The notes beneath the pieces are model-generated. The model saw only the letters and a program-made list of their open reading frames with translations. It searched no databases and was not told the origin of the DNA. Below are positions 42,072-50,968 of a stretch of 64,000 nucleotides of DNA, piece after piece (the stretch's first letter is position 1; the number at the start of each line of letters is the position of its first letter). The stretch spans positions 1-64,000 of the forward strand of contig CALFZO010000139.1 of assembly GCA_937952305.1 (NCBI GenBank). Reading direction: 5' to 3'. Made by a program: the position numbers and the translations under genes. This stretch comes from an uncultured Anaerolineales bacterium. GTDB lineage: Bacteria > Chloroflexota > Anaerolineae > Anaerolineales > UBA6663.

Positions 42072-43345
42072 GACCGGCCGCCTTCCGGCGCTCCCGGGAC
42101 CAGCGGCGTTCGCAGCCGGTAGAGGAACTCGCCCGCGCGCGGCACCACCAGGGTCTCCGGATCGGCCTCGGCCAGCCAGCGCGCCGGATCGAGGGCGGCT
42201 GGGTCGCGATAGCCGAGGTTCACGGCGCGACAGACCGCCTCCGGGATGCCGGTGGCGAGCGTCACCTGGATCCGCGGCGTCTCGATCCCGCTCGCGGCGT
42301 CATACGCGCCAATGCCCCGCAAGTGGGTGGAATGCGCCAGCACGCCCCAGGGGATGTGCTTGAAGCGGTCCCATTGGTGGACAAAGTAATCCCGGACATG
42401 ATAGCCCACCTGGCGGATCAGTGCGCCGTGGGTGACGCTGATCTCGCGGACATGCGGCGCATAGATGATCACCTCCCCGCCGTCGGCCACCACCGGCTCC
42501 AGCTTATACATCCCCTTCGCGCCCACCCAGATCTCGTCGTACATTTCCGGCAAGACCGAGAGGACGCGCCGGTAGGGGCGCTCGACGTAGCGCACATGCA
42601 GCTCGGCGGAGAGGTCCGCCGCGGCGCGCCAGGCCGTCTCGGGCGCCCCGAAAAACAGCCCCGCCACGCCGTCGCTGTGCGCGTCACCGGAGACGATGAC
42701 ACTGCACAGGGCCCGGCGTGTGCGCGGGATCATGGCCGCCGCCCGGTCGATCACGCGGCGCACCGGCGTCTCCGCCAGGCCGATGAGGGCGTAGGACGTG
42801 ATCAGGGCGCCCAGCCAGTGGGTGAAGTCGATGATGTCGGCGCCGGCGATGCCGGGGAAGAAGTATTTGTTGCCGCCGCTGAAGCCGACGACCTCATGCG
42901 GAAAGACCGGGCCGCAGACGAGCAGTTGATCGTAGTCCAGGATGCGGCGGTTGAGGCGCACCGGCACATCCTGGCGCAGCCGTCCCTGGCTGATCTCGGC
43001 GATCTCGGCGGCCGGGATCACGCCCAGGCTGAGCAAGGCCTGCGGATCATTCCAGGCATGGTTGAACAGGCCGATGTCCGGATACTGGGCGGCCTTCGTC
43101 TCGGCCGTCAGCCCCACCAGCCGCAGCAGGGCCGCCTCGCTCAGCGGCGGGTGCGTGCCCAGGGCGACGATGAAATCCAGCTGCCGCACCCGCGGCTGGA
43201 GGTGCCGGACCAGCAGGCGAAAGAACAGCGGCAACGGCATCGTCCGCGTGTGGTCGGGGATGATCACCAGCACGCGGCCGCCGTCGGGCCGCATCTCGTC
43301 CACGCCGCCGGCGATGATCGCCTCAATCTGAGCGTCAGTCAACAT
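42068..43345 (-). CDS. LarA-superfamily nickel-pincer racemase/epimerase-like protein
   Basis: 425 residues. Residues H65 in ALGTHPP, H150 and K160 in FPHEVVGFSGGNK, and H176 in IDFTHW match the catalytic His, cofactor-tethering Lys and nickel-binding His of lactate racemase LarA; the H-to-K and K-to-H spacings (10 and 16) are as in LarA. The cofactor is a nickel pincer nucleotide made by LarB, LarC and LarE, which are not in this window. LarA homologues act on various 2-hydroxy acids, and a gluconate 2-epimerase activity has been reported in the superfamily. Its place between a mannonate-type SDR and gluconokinase fits mannonate-gluconate epimerisation. This is inference. Confidence 0.85.
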   Translation of the reverse strand: MLTDAQIEAIIAGGVDEMRPDGGRVLVIIPDHTRTMPLPLFFRLLVRHLQPRVRQLDFIVALGTHPPLSEAALLRLVGLTAETKAAQYPDIGLFNHAWNDPQALLSLGVIPAAEIAEISQGRLRQDVPVRLNRRILDYDQLLVCGPVFPHEVVGFSGGNKYFFPGIAGADIIDFTHWLGALITSYALIGLAETPVRRVIDRAAAMIPRTRRALCSVIVSGDAHSDGVAGLFFGAPETAWRAAADLSAELHVRYVERPYRRVLSVLPEMYDEIWVGAKGMYKLEPVVADGGEVIIYAPHVREISVTHGALIRQVGYHVRDYFVHQWDRFKHIPWGVLAHSTHLRGIGAYDAASGIETPRIQVTLATGIPEAVCRAVNLGYRDPAALDPARWLAEADPETLVVPRAGEFLYRLRTPLVPGAPEGGRS

Positions 43346-43374
43346 GGGTCCAGTCCATTTCCTGGGCGGCAGGG

Positions 43375-44208
43375 CTACACCCCGCTGAAGGCCGCGAAGC
43401 CGCCGTCGACGGGCACGACGACGCCGGTGACAAAGGCCGACGCCGGTGAGAGCAGCCAGAGCACGGCTCCCAATAAGTCCTCGGGCTGACCGAAGCGGCC
43501 CAGCGGCGTATGGGTCAGGATCACTTCGCCGCGCGGCGTCAGAGCACCGGTGTCTTTGTCCGTGAGCAGGAAGCGGTTCTGCTCGGTCAGGAAAAAGCCT
43601 GGCGCGATGGCGTTGACGCGGATGCGCGGCGAGTACTCCTGGGCCATGTGCACGGCCAGCCACTGGGTGAAATTGCTCACCCCGGCCTTGGCCGCGGAGT
43701 AGGCCGGGATGCGCGTCAGCGGGCGGAAGGCGTTCATGGACGAGATGTTCAGGATGACCCCCTCGCCCTGCTGGGCCAGGCGCCGCCCCACGATCTGGCT
43801 GGGCAGGATCGTGCCCAGCAAGTTTAGCTCAAACACAAACCGCAGCGCCTCAGCCGGCAAATCGAAGAACTTCCGGTCCGGTCCGGTGGTGGCGCCAGGC
43901 TGGTTGCCGCCGGCGGCGTTGATCAGGGCGTCGATGCGCCCGAACTCCTGCTCAACCGCGGCGACAGCGGTTTCCAGGACGGCGGCCTGCAAGACGTCGC
44001 CATAGACCACAATGGCGCGGCCCCGGCTGGGCGGGAAGCGATGGATCTGGCGTTCGGCCAGGGCCTGGTCCCGGTCTAGAATGGCGACGTTGGCCCCGCA
44101 GCCTACCAGGGCACAGGCGATCTCGCCGCCCAAAACGCCGGCCCCGCCCGTGACGAGGACCGTGCGGCCGGTGAAGTCGTACATTTGGGTGAGGTCTTGT
44201 AAGTTCAT
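43375..44208 (-). CDS. SDR-family D-mannonate oxidoreductase-like (fructuronate reductase)
   Basis: 277 residues with the SDR cofactor motif TGGAGVLGG (20-28), the catalytic tetrad Ser156/157, Tyr170 and Lys174 in NISSMN…YSAAK, and NAAGG. Length and the N-terminal QDLTQMYDFTGR segment resemble the SDR-type D-mannonate oxidoreductase of Bacillus (the UxuB/YjmF type), which reduces fructuronate to mannonate with NAD(P)H. The neighbours UxaC and UxaE make fructuronate, which supports this. A 2-keto-gluconate or other hexonate substrate remains possible. Confidence 0.78.
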   Translation of the reverse strand: MNLQDLTQMYDFTGRTVLVTGGAGVLGGEIACALVGCGANVAILDRDQALAERQIHRFPPSRGRAIVVYGDVLQAAVLETAVAAVEQEFGRIDALINAAGGNQPGATTGPDRKFFDLPAEALRFVFELNLLGTILPSQIVGRRLAQQGEGVILNISSMNAFRPLTRIPAYSAAKAGVSNFTQWLAVHMAQEYSPRIRVNAIAPGFFLTEQNRFLLTDKDTGALTPRGEVILTHTPLGRFGQPEDLLGAVLWLLSPASAFVTGVVVPVDGGFAAFSGV

Positions 44209-44258
44209 ACTCGCAGAGAAGTCACTCCCGGTTAGGACAGCGCCGACCCAGGCAGGGA

Positions 44259-45752
44259 TTATACCGACGCGGCGAAAGGCTGCAGGTGGCGGATAAAGTG
44301 CCGTTCCAGGGCGGCATAGTGCTCGGTCTCGTGCGCGCGCAACGCGGCCAGAATCTCCGGGCCGAACTGCGCCAGGGCGGAGCCGAAGGTGACATGCAGG
44401 ACCTCGCGCGCATCGAATTGGTCGAGCAGCGAAGGCAGCTCGGAGTCTGGCCGGGCCGCGATGGCGGGCACGCGGCTTAACTCAGCCGAGACGTGATAAC
44501 TGGCGCGGTCCTGCGGGTAGCGCTCAATGGCCAGGACCGCGATGGCGCGGAACAGGGCCGGCTGGACGCGCGCCAGGGTTCGCAAGGCCTCCAGATAACT
44601 CGTGCCGGCGGTCTTGAGATGCACCCGGCCCCGCGCGGCGGCCATGATCAGCGGGTAGACGCTGAACTTATCTGAACCCGAGTGCAGGCTGAGCTTGTAA
44701 GGCCCCAGCGCGCGCGCCACCGCCGCATGCCCGGCCAGGTCGGCCGCCAGCGCCTTCAGATCCCCCAGATAGTCCACGCCCTTTTCAAAGCGCCCCACGT
44801 AACGCGGGGCCAGGCTGACCCAGCGCACCCCCAGCCGCTTCAGTTCGCTGGCGATCAGAACATGCTCCCCATGCGTGGTCGGGGTCTCGGTCTCGTCCAC
44901 CGAGACTTCCAGCTCAAAGGGCACGCCCTGGGCAGCCACATGGCGATACAAGCGGGCCACATGCGCGATGGCGTTCCCATACTTGGCCGCCGCCCGCCAG
45001 ACCGCCTCGACCTCCAGCGTCAGGCGGCGATCCTCGAGCTCGAAGGTCTGGCCGGCGTAGCGCCGCTGCCAGGCCTCCGGCGAACTCTCCAGGGCCGCCC
45101 AGTCCAGCGCCTGCACCTTGGCCCGCACCGTCTCCGGGGCGGCGGAATCCGCGGCGGAATCGACGTGGGCGCCGGGATCGATGGTGTAGAACGTGAAACC
45201 GGCGGCCGCGCAGGCTTCCACATCGGCGGGCGTTTTGAGGTGGTCGGCATCGGCGCCCAGCGGACCGCGCCAGCCGCTCTCCAAAGCGCCGAAAGTCGCG
45301 TCGCGCATCACGTCCTGCGGCGTGCGGCGCGTGCGCGTCATCTCGCGAATAGACTGCTGCGCGAAGATGGGGGCGACGGGCCGGGCGCCCGGCGTGGCGG
45401 CGACGCTGCGGAAGGCGCGGACGTGTCCGGGCGTCGCCAGGCCGAGCCGGTCCCCGCATCCGGCCGAGGTCGCCAGGCCCAGCGGCGCCGGGCGCAGGTG
45501 AGGCAGCGCCGCGGACAGCGCACGCGCGTTGGCGTCGGTGAGCGGGCAGCGCACGAGAGTCAGCTCTGCGCCAAAGTCTGCCCCCTCGCCCGCAAACGCC
45601 ATTAATCGGGCCTGGCCCGCGGGCGCCAGGACGAGCAGCTGCTTGTCCGACCCCGCGCGCGTCAGGGCGAAGGCGACGCCGTCGGCCTCGGCCAGCGAGT
45701 CGACGTAGAGCGTTTCACCAAAAGCTTCGTGCAGCCGGGCGGTCAGGTCCAT
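44259..45752 (-). CDS. uxaE: Tagaturonate epimerase
   Basis: About 497 residues, the size of UxaE, which interconverts D-tagaturonate and D-fructuronate in bacteria that lack tagaturonate reductase. The HSGSDKFSVYPLI block, SVDETETPTTHGEHVLIASELKRLGV and the RYVGRFEKGVDYLGDL region match the family. It joins galacturonate and glucuronate catabolism at fructuronate, so no UxaB/UxaA is needed. The ATG at 45752 has GGAG 8 bases upstream. It lies directly between UxaC and the SDR. Confidence 0.9.
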   Translation of the reverse strand: MDLTARLHEAFGETLYVDSLAEADGVAFALTRAGSDKQLLVLAPAGQARLMAFAGEGADFGAELTLVRCPLTDANARALSAALPHLRPAPLGLATSAGCGDRLGLATPGHVRAFRSVAATPGARPVAPIFAQQSIREMTRTRRTPQDVMRDATFGALESGWRGPLGADADHLKTPADVEACAAAGFTFYTIDPGAHVDSAADSAAPETVRAKVQALDWAALESSPEAWQRRYAGQTFELEDRRLTLEVEAVWRAAAKYGNAIAHVARLYRHVAAQGVPFELEVSVDETETPTTHGEHVLIASELKRLGVRWVSLAPRYVGRFEKGVDYLGDLKALAADLAGHAAVARALGPYKLSLHSGSDKFSVYPLIMAAARGRVHLKTAGTSYLEALRTLARVQPALFRAIAVLAIERYPQDRASYHVSAELSRVPAIAARPDSELPSLLDQFDAREVLHVTFGSALAQFGPEILAALRAHETEHYAALERHFIRHLQPFAASV

Positions 45753-45783
45753 GAACTCCACTCCGGGGCGCGTCCGCCCAGAC

Positions 45784-47187
45784 TTACAGATGATAGGCCT
45801 GCTTGGCCAGGCCGTAGGCCAGGGCCTGCGCCATCTGGTGCGCGGCCTCCAGGTCCACGATATGCCGGGCCACCAACCCGGCCAGCCAGTTCGCGCTGGC
45901 CCGCCGCCACAGGTCGTGCCGGACCGGGATCGAGCAGAAGGCGCGGGTGTCGTCCACAAAGCCGGTGGTGTTGTAGAGGCCGGCCGTCTCCATCACCTGA
46001 TCGAAGAAGCGCGCCATGCCATTGAGGCTGTCGAAGAACCACCACGGCGGCCCCAAACGCACGGCCGGATAATGGCCGGCCAACGGCGCCAACTCCCGGC
46101 TGTAGGTGGTCTCGTCCAGCGTGAACAGGAGCAGGCGGAAGCGTGGGTCGTTGCCAAAGCCATCCAGCAGCGGCCGCAGCGCGCGCGTGTACTCGGTGGC
46201 CACCGGAATGTCCGCGCCCTTGTCGGCGCCGAAGTCGCGCGCCAGCGGCGGGTTGTGGTCGCGGAAAGCGCCGGGGTGCAGCTGCATCACCAGCCCGTCT
46301 TCGACGCTCATCCGCGCCATCTCGAACAACATGTGGGCCGTGAAGCGCGGCGCGTCACCGGGTTCCGGGCGGCCCTGCAGCGCACGCTGGAAGATGGCCT
46401 CGGCCTCGGGTTCGGACAGGGGCCGGACCTCGGCGGTCAGCGCGGCGTGGTCCGTGGCGGTCGCGCCCAGGCGCTTGAAGTGCGCGCGGCGCTCCTCCAG
46501 AGCGGTTAAGTAGAGGCGGTAGCTGGTAATCGCGCGGCCGCTGATGGCGCTGAGCGCGTCCAGGTTGACGCGCCAGTCGGGACGGTCCAAGTTGACGACG
46601 CCATCCGGCCGGAAGGTGGGCCGGACCTGGCCTCTCCAGCCGGAGGCCCGGATCGCCTGATGCTCCGTCAGCGGGTCGCTGGCGGCATCTGTGGTGCACA
46701 GCACTTCCAGGTTGAAGCGCTCGAAGAGGGCGCGCGGACGGAACTCCGGCCCGGCCAGCTTGGCGGCGATCTGATCGTAGACGCGCTGGGCGGACGCGGC
46801 TGTCAGCGGCTCGCTCACGTCGAAGAGCTGTTCGAATTCGGCCGTCAGCCACAGGCCCGAGGGCGTGCCCTGGAAGAGGTGGAAATGCTCGGCGAAGGTC
46901 TGCCAGATGCGGCGGTGGTCGGTCTCGACGGGAGCGCCGTCGCGGCGCGCGATCCCGAGGCGCTCCAAGGCGACGCCCTGCGAATACAGCATCCGGAAGA
47001 GGTAGTGATCCGGGAGGATGAGCAGGTCCACCGGCGTCCCGAACGAGTAATCCGGGTCGGCGAACAGCTTGGGGTCGACGTGGCCGTGCGGCGAGACCAG
47101 GGGCAGGTGCGCGATGGGCGCATACAGTTCGGCCGCCAGCGCGCGCACGCCCGGCTCGGGGTTGAAGAAGCGGTGGGGGTGAAGCAT
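45784..47187 (-). CDS. uxaC: Uronate (glucuronate/galacturonate) isomerase
   Basis: About 467 residues, typical of UxaC (amidohydrolase fold). Motifs: HGHVDPKLFA near the N-terminus (metal His pair), LYLTALEERRAHFKRLGATATDHAA in the middle and GFVDDTRAFCSIPVRHDLWRR near the end. It converts D-glucuronate to D-fructuronate and D-galacturonate to D-tagaturonate in the cytoplasm. AAGGA 7 bases upstream supports the ATG at 47187; upstream in-frame codons overlap the preceding gene. It lies 31 bases before uxaE. Confidence 0.95.
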   Translation of the reverse strand: MLHPHRFFNPEPGVRALAAELYAPIAHLPLVSPHGHVDPKLFADPDYSFGTPVDLLILPDHYLFRMLYSQGVALERLGIARRDGAPVETDHRRIWQTFAEHFHLFQGTPSGLWLTAEFEQLFDVSEPLTAASAQRVYDQIAAKLAGPEFRPRALFERFNLEVLCTTDAASDPLTEHQAIRASGWRGQVRPTFRPDGVVNLDRPDWRVNLDALSAISGRAITSYRLYLTALEERRAHFKRLGATATDHAALTAEVRPLSEPEAEAIFQRALQGRPEPGDAPRFTAHMLFEMARMSVEDGLVMQLHPGAFRDHNPPLARDFGADKGADIPVATEYTRALRPLLDGFGNDPRFRLLLFTLDETTYSRELAPLAGHYPAVRLGPPWWFFDSLNGMARFFDQVMETAGLYNTTGFVDDTRAFCSIPVRHDLWRRASANWLAGLVARHIVDLEAAHQMAQALAYGLAKQAYHL

Positions 47188-47207
47188 CGGGTGTTCCTTG
47201 GGCCAGG

Positions 47208-48392
47208 TCAATGAGCGGCGCCGCCCTCGCGCAGCGCCTCCCACATGGCCAGGACGTTCTCAGGCGGGACGTCGGCCTGAATGTTGTGGATGGTGTTGAA
47301 GACGTAACCGCCGCCCGGGGCCAGCGCCTCTATGTTGCGCTTCACGTTGTCGCGCACGTCCTGAGGCGTGCCAAATGGCAGCACGCTCTGAGTCTCCACG
47401 CCGCCGCCCCAAAAAGCCAGGTCCCGCCCGAAGTCGCGCTTGAGGGCGGCCGGCTCCATGCCGGTGGCCGTGATATGGATCGGGTTGAGCACCTCCACGT
47501 CGATCTCGATCAGGTCCGGCAGGATCGGGCGGATGTTGCCGTCCGAGTGGAAGAAACGCTTGGCGTTGGGGGCGAGCTGCTTGAGCCGCGCGAAGAGCGC
47601 GGCCAGGCGCGGCTTGAAGAGCTTGCGGAACATGCGCGGCGAGACGAGCTGGGAGGTCTGCGTGCCGTAATCGTCGGCCTCGGAGATCACGTCCACCACA
47701 TCGGCCAGCTGCGGCAGCGCCATCTCCCAGAAGGCGAGCTTCAGCTCCAGCATCTTGTCCAGGAAGGCGCAGGCCAGGCGCTCGTCCGCGGCCAGGTCCA
47801 TCAGCAGGGCCTGCATGCCGCGCACGCGCTGCGACATCTCAAAGATGCCGGCCAGCACGCCCTTGACCATCACGGCCCGGCCCTGGGCCCGGTAGGCCAG
47901 CGCCAACTCCCGCAGCCCCGCGATGCGCCGCGGGTCGCCCGTCCACGGCCAGGGATGCGCGGCCACGGCCTCGGGCGTGAGCGGATCCGCGGCCAGCGGC
48001 GACTTCACTACCGAATAGTACAGCACGTCCTTGGGGCGGCGGTGGGTGATGCCCCACTCGTCGTGGTACTCCCAGGCCTCGCCCTGGTCCACGTCCACGA
48101 TGTTCCAGTTGTGGCTGTTGAGCGGGAACAACCCGCGCACGTCCACGCCCAGGCGCTCGATCAGGTCGTCGTCCGGCAGGGCCAGCTGCTGGATCGTGTC
48201 GCACAGCGTGGGCGTAACCGGCGGCAGGCCCAGGGCGGCGCGCAGGTTTTGGTAGGCCACGACGTGAATGCCCGTGACCTGCGTGCTGCCCAGGTCGAAC
48301 GGCACACGGTCTGGCTCACGGTGGTTCAGCGCGGCCAGCAAGCGTTCGCGCGAGCCGGTCGCGGACAGCGGGGACAGCGCTGGCAGGGTCAT
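47208..48392 (-). CDS. URO-D-superfamily methyltransferase-like protein (HSDG type)
   Basis: 394 residues with the URO-D fold: an N-terminal RERLLAALNHREPDRVPFDLG, common to MtaA/MtvB-like proteins, and FFHSDGN in place of the H-x-C-G zinc motif. No distal Cys is found (NTIHNIQADVPPENVL instead), so the metal-binding set is altered. It is probably a substrate-specific corrinoid methyltransferase (demethylase component) rather than a thiol-activating MtaA. It overlaps nagB by ATGA and lies just before uxaC. The substrate is unknown. Confidence 0.75.
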   Translation of the reverse strand: MTLPALSPLSATGSRERLLAALNHREPDRVPFDLGSTQVTGIHVVAYQNLRAALGLPPVTPTLCDTIQQLALPDDDLIERLGVDVRGLFPLNSHNWNIVDVDQGEAWEYHDEWGITHRRPKDVLYYSVVKSPLAADPLTPEAVAAHPWPWTGDPRRIAGLRELALAYRAQGRAVMVKGVLAGIFEMSQRVRGMQALLMDLAADERLACAFLDKMLELKLAFWEMALPQLADVVDVISEADDYGTQTSQLVSPRMFRKLFKPRLAALFARLKQLAPNAKRFFHSDGNIRPILPDLIEIDVEVLNPIHITATGMEPAALKRDFGRDLAFWGGGVETQSVLPFGTPQDVRDNVKRNIEALAPGGGYVFNTIHNIQADVPPENVLAMWEALREGGAAH

Positions 48393-49174
48393 GGCAGCCT
48401 CGCGGCGGAGTCCTGATCCAGGAAGAGGCGGGCGTGCGGGCAGCGCCGCAGGATCGAGGCCGGGCAGGCCTCGCTGACTGGGCCGCGCAGGGCGCGCTCC
48501 ACGGCTTCGGCTTTGCGCGCCTCCGGCACAATGGCGAGCACGCGCCGGGCGGAGAGCAGGGCCGGGATGGTGAGCGTGATGGCGTGCGTGGGCACCTCGT
48601 CGAGAGCGGCAAAATGGCCCTCACCCACCTGCTGCCGGCGCGAGGCCTCCGCCAGTTTGATCACCTTCACCCAGACCGGATCGGCGAAGTCGGCGTAGGG
48701 CGGATCGTTGAAGGCCAGATGCCCGTTCTCGCCGATGCCGAGCGCGCACAGGTCGATGGGCTGAGCGCGCAGGGCGGCCTCATACGTGGCGCACAGGTTG
48801 GCGGCCTGGTCGGCCTGCCCCCCAACCGCGAAGAAGCGGCGCGGCTTGACGGCGTCCAGCAGATGCCGGCGCAGAAACGCCGGGAAACTAGCCGGATGAC
48901 CCTCCGGCAGCCCCAGATACTCGTCCATGTGGAAGACATTGACGGCGGACCAATCCACCCGCGAGTCTTCGCGGAGCGCGTGCAGGAACGTCAACTGCGA
49001 ATTGCCGGTGGCCAGAATGACGTTGGCGACGCCGCGCTCAGAGATGGCGGCCTGGAGGACGTCCACCGCCTCATCGGCGGCCGCCCGGCCGAGGGCCTGG
49101 TTGGTCGGGTAGACGCGGACGAGCAAGTCATCACAGTGGGAGGCAGAGAGGAAGTTCGGCATCGGACCTTTCAT
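48389..49174 (-). CDS. nagB: Glucosamine-6-phosphate deaminase
   Basis: 261 residues. The catalytic Asp lies in NVFHMDEYLGLP and the His/Glu ring-opening set in LGIGENGHLAFNDPP, as in NagB. The enzyme converts glucosamine 6-phosphate to fructose 6-phosphate and ammonia. A Met four codons in is an alternative start. Its ATG overlaps the upstream stop (TGATG). With nagA it completes catabolism of N-acetylglucosamine 6-phosphate. Confidence 0.93.
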   Translation of the reverse strand: MKGPMPNFLSASHCDDLLVRVYPTNQALGRAAADEAVDVLQAAISERGVANVILATGNSQLTFLHALREDSRVDWSAVNVFHMDEYLGLPEGHPASFPAFLRRHLLDAVKPRRFFAVGGQADQAANLCATYEAALRAQPIDLCALGIGENGHLAFNDPPYADFADPVWVKVIKLAEASRRQQVGEGHFAALDEVPTHAITLTIPALLSARRVLAIVPEARKAEAVERALRGPVSEACPASILRRCPHARLFLDQDSAARLP

Positions 49175-49797
49175 CAGGTGGGCGAGCCCAGCAGCGGGTA
49201 CAGGCCGCCGGCCAGGAAGGCGGCCTGCTGCGCGCGGGCCGCCTCGGTGAAGTGGACGTGATCGCTATAGGCCGCGCGGCCCAGGGTGAGCGTGAACGTG
49301 AACAGATCCAGGGTGACGACGCCGCAGGCCCGCATGACCTCATCCGCGGCGCGGTTGTACGCCTCGACATCGGCCGCGAAGCGCCGAAACCCCAGACCGG
49401 GCCGGTTGTGCAGCTCATCCACGACCGGGGTGGTTCGGACCCACCCGACGCGGCCGGCCAGCCCGCGCGCGAGGGCCAGGATCTCAGCCAGATTGGCGCG
49501 GTACTCGTCCAGAGGCACCTGCAGCTCGCCCGTCTCGGATGAGCGCCGGAGATCATGCAGGCCGCAGTTCACCAGCAAGAGGTCAAATTGGCCGGCCGGC
49601 GGCAGCGAGGCCAGGTACGCGCGCACCCGGCGCGAGTCGCCGCCGTTGGCGTCGCTGTCCTCGTCCAATTCGCCGTTCGGCCCGGTCTTGCGCGAATACT
49701 GCGCGGTCCCGGCCAGCCGGGCTTCCAGGTGCGGGCCGTAATGGATCGAGATGCTGTCCCCCACGACGTGCAGGCGGGACAGGCTCTCAGCCGGCAT
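49174..49797 (-). CDS. SGNH/GDSL hydrolase
   Basis: About 207 residues. The nucleophile block is HVVGDSIS, the Asn block LLVNCGLHD, and the C-terminal SDHVHFTE supplies the Asp/His pair, as in SGNH esterases. It probably removes acyl groups from sugars. GGAG 7 bases upstream supports the ATG at 49797, giving an 11-bp overlap with the nagA stop; a longer start at 49848 is less likely. No signal peptide is seen, so it likely acts inside the cell on imported acylated saccharides. Confidence 0.85.
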   Translation of the reverse strand: MPAESLSRLHVVGDSISIHYGPHLEARLAGTAQYSRKTGPNGELDEDSDANGGDSRRVRAYLASLPPAGQFDLLLVNCGLHDLRRSSETGELQVPLDEYRANLAEILALARGLAGRVGWVRTTPVVDELHNRPGLGFRRFAADVEAYNRAADEVMRACGVVTLDLFTFTLTLGRAAYSDHVHFTEAARAQQAAFLAGGLYPLLGSPT

Positions 49798-50968
49798 CGA
49801 CCCACTCCCCGCCGATGAGCGTGCGCCAGACACTGAGATCGTCGTCAAAGATCGCGATGTCGGCGTCTTGGCCGGGCGCCAGGCTGCCTTTGCGGTCCGT
49901 GACGCCGAGAATGCGGGCGGGCGTCTGGGTGATCATCTGAACGGCCTCCGCGAGCGGGATACCGGCGCGGCCCGTCAGGATCGGGAGCATGCCGCCCAGG
50001 AGCGTGGTGCTGCCGGCGAAGGCCGACCGGTCAAACAGCATGCCGACGCCCTCGCAGACTTCGTATTCCATATCACCCATGCGGAAGCGCGCGCCCTCCG
50101 GCAGGCCGGCGCCGCTGGTAGCGTCGGAAACGGCGCAGAGGCGCTCCGGGCCTAGGCACTTGTAGGCCAACTGCATCAGGGTGGCGGGCAGGTGTCGGTC
50201 GTCGGCGATGATCTCACCGGTCAACCCCTCGAAGGTGAGCGCTGCCTCCAGCAGGCCTGGCTTCCGCCACGGGCCTTCGCGCACCGTCATCGACATGGCG
50301 CTCCACAAATGCGTGACGTGCCGCAGGCCGAGCGCCATCCCGTCGCGGATGTGCGTATCCTGCGCGGCGCTGTGGCCGGCCGCCGGGATAATCCCAGCCT
50401 CGGCCAACGCCCGCACCAACGCCAGCCCGCCCGGCAGCTCCGGGGCGATCGTCATGACGCGCAGCACATCCCGGTACTGGAGCAGGGCCGCGGGCGAACC
50501 ATCGACAGCCAGGCGCAGGTGGCGCGGGTCGAGCGCCCCTTTCTGGGCCGGGTTGATATAGGGGCTCTCGAGGTACAGCCCCAGCACCTGCGCGCCCGGG
50601 CGCGGGGTCGCCATCCACGCGCGGCCGAAGGCCAGGCACTCCAGCAGGTCCGGCAAGCCGGCCGGCGCCAGCGTAGCCAGCAAGCTGGTGACGCCGTGGC
50701 GGGCGTTCGCCTGGCAGATCACGCCAAACGCCTCGGGCGTCGGTTCGTTGAACGTGTGGCCCAGCGCCCCGTGCGTGTGCAGGTCGATCAGGCCCGGCGT
50801 GATCAGGCGGCCGGCGACGTCGACGCGCGCCATGTCCCGGCCGAGCGCGGCGTCCTCGGCCAGCGCCGCGATGCGCCCGTCCTGGATCAGGATCGCCAGG
50901 CCGGCCCGCAGGCCGGCGGGCGTCACGGCGCGCCCATTCACCAGGGCGAACGGGGCGCCGGGGATCAT
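49787..50968 (-). CDS. nagA: N-acetylglucosamine-6-phosphate deacetylase
   Basis: 393 residues of the amidohydrolase superfamily with LIDLHTHGALGHTFNE (metal His pair), AGHSAA and the HLWSAMS segment typical of NagA. It hydrolyses GlcNAc 6-phosphate to glucosamine 6-phosphate and acetate. The start overlaps the corrinoid-protein stop by ATGA. It is followed by the SGNH hydrolase and nagB, so an imported amino sugar or chitin-type oligosaccharide is broken down here. Confidence 0.93.
   Translation of the reverse strand: MIPGAPFALVNGRAVTPAGLRAGLAILIQDGRIAALAEDAALGRDMARVDVAGRLITPGLIDLHTHGALGHTFNEPTPEAFGVICQANARHGVTSLLATLAPAGLPDLLECLAFGRAWMATPRPGAQVLGLYLESPYINPAQKGALDPRHLRLAVDGSPAALLQYRDVLRVMTIAPELPGGLALVRALAEAGIIPAAGHSAAQDTHIRDGMALGLRHVTHLWSAMSMTVREGPWRKPGLLEAALTFEGLTGEIIADDRHLPATLMQLAYKCLGPERLCAVSDATSGAGLPEGARFRMGDMEYEVCEGVGMLFDRSAFAGSTTLLGGMLPILTGRAGIPLAEAVQMITQTPARILGVTDRKGSLAPGQDADIAIFDDDLSVWRTLIGGEWVDAG

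Noticed and set aside
45784..47187. Assigning the uronate route to the classical UxuA-KdgK-KdgA pathway
   Set aside because: No mannonate dehydratase, KDG kinase or KDPG aldolase is present in the 64-kb window. They may exist elsewhere, so this is only rejected for the local cluster.
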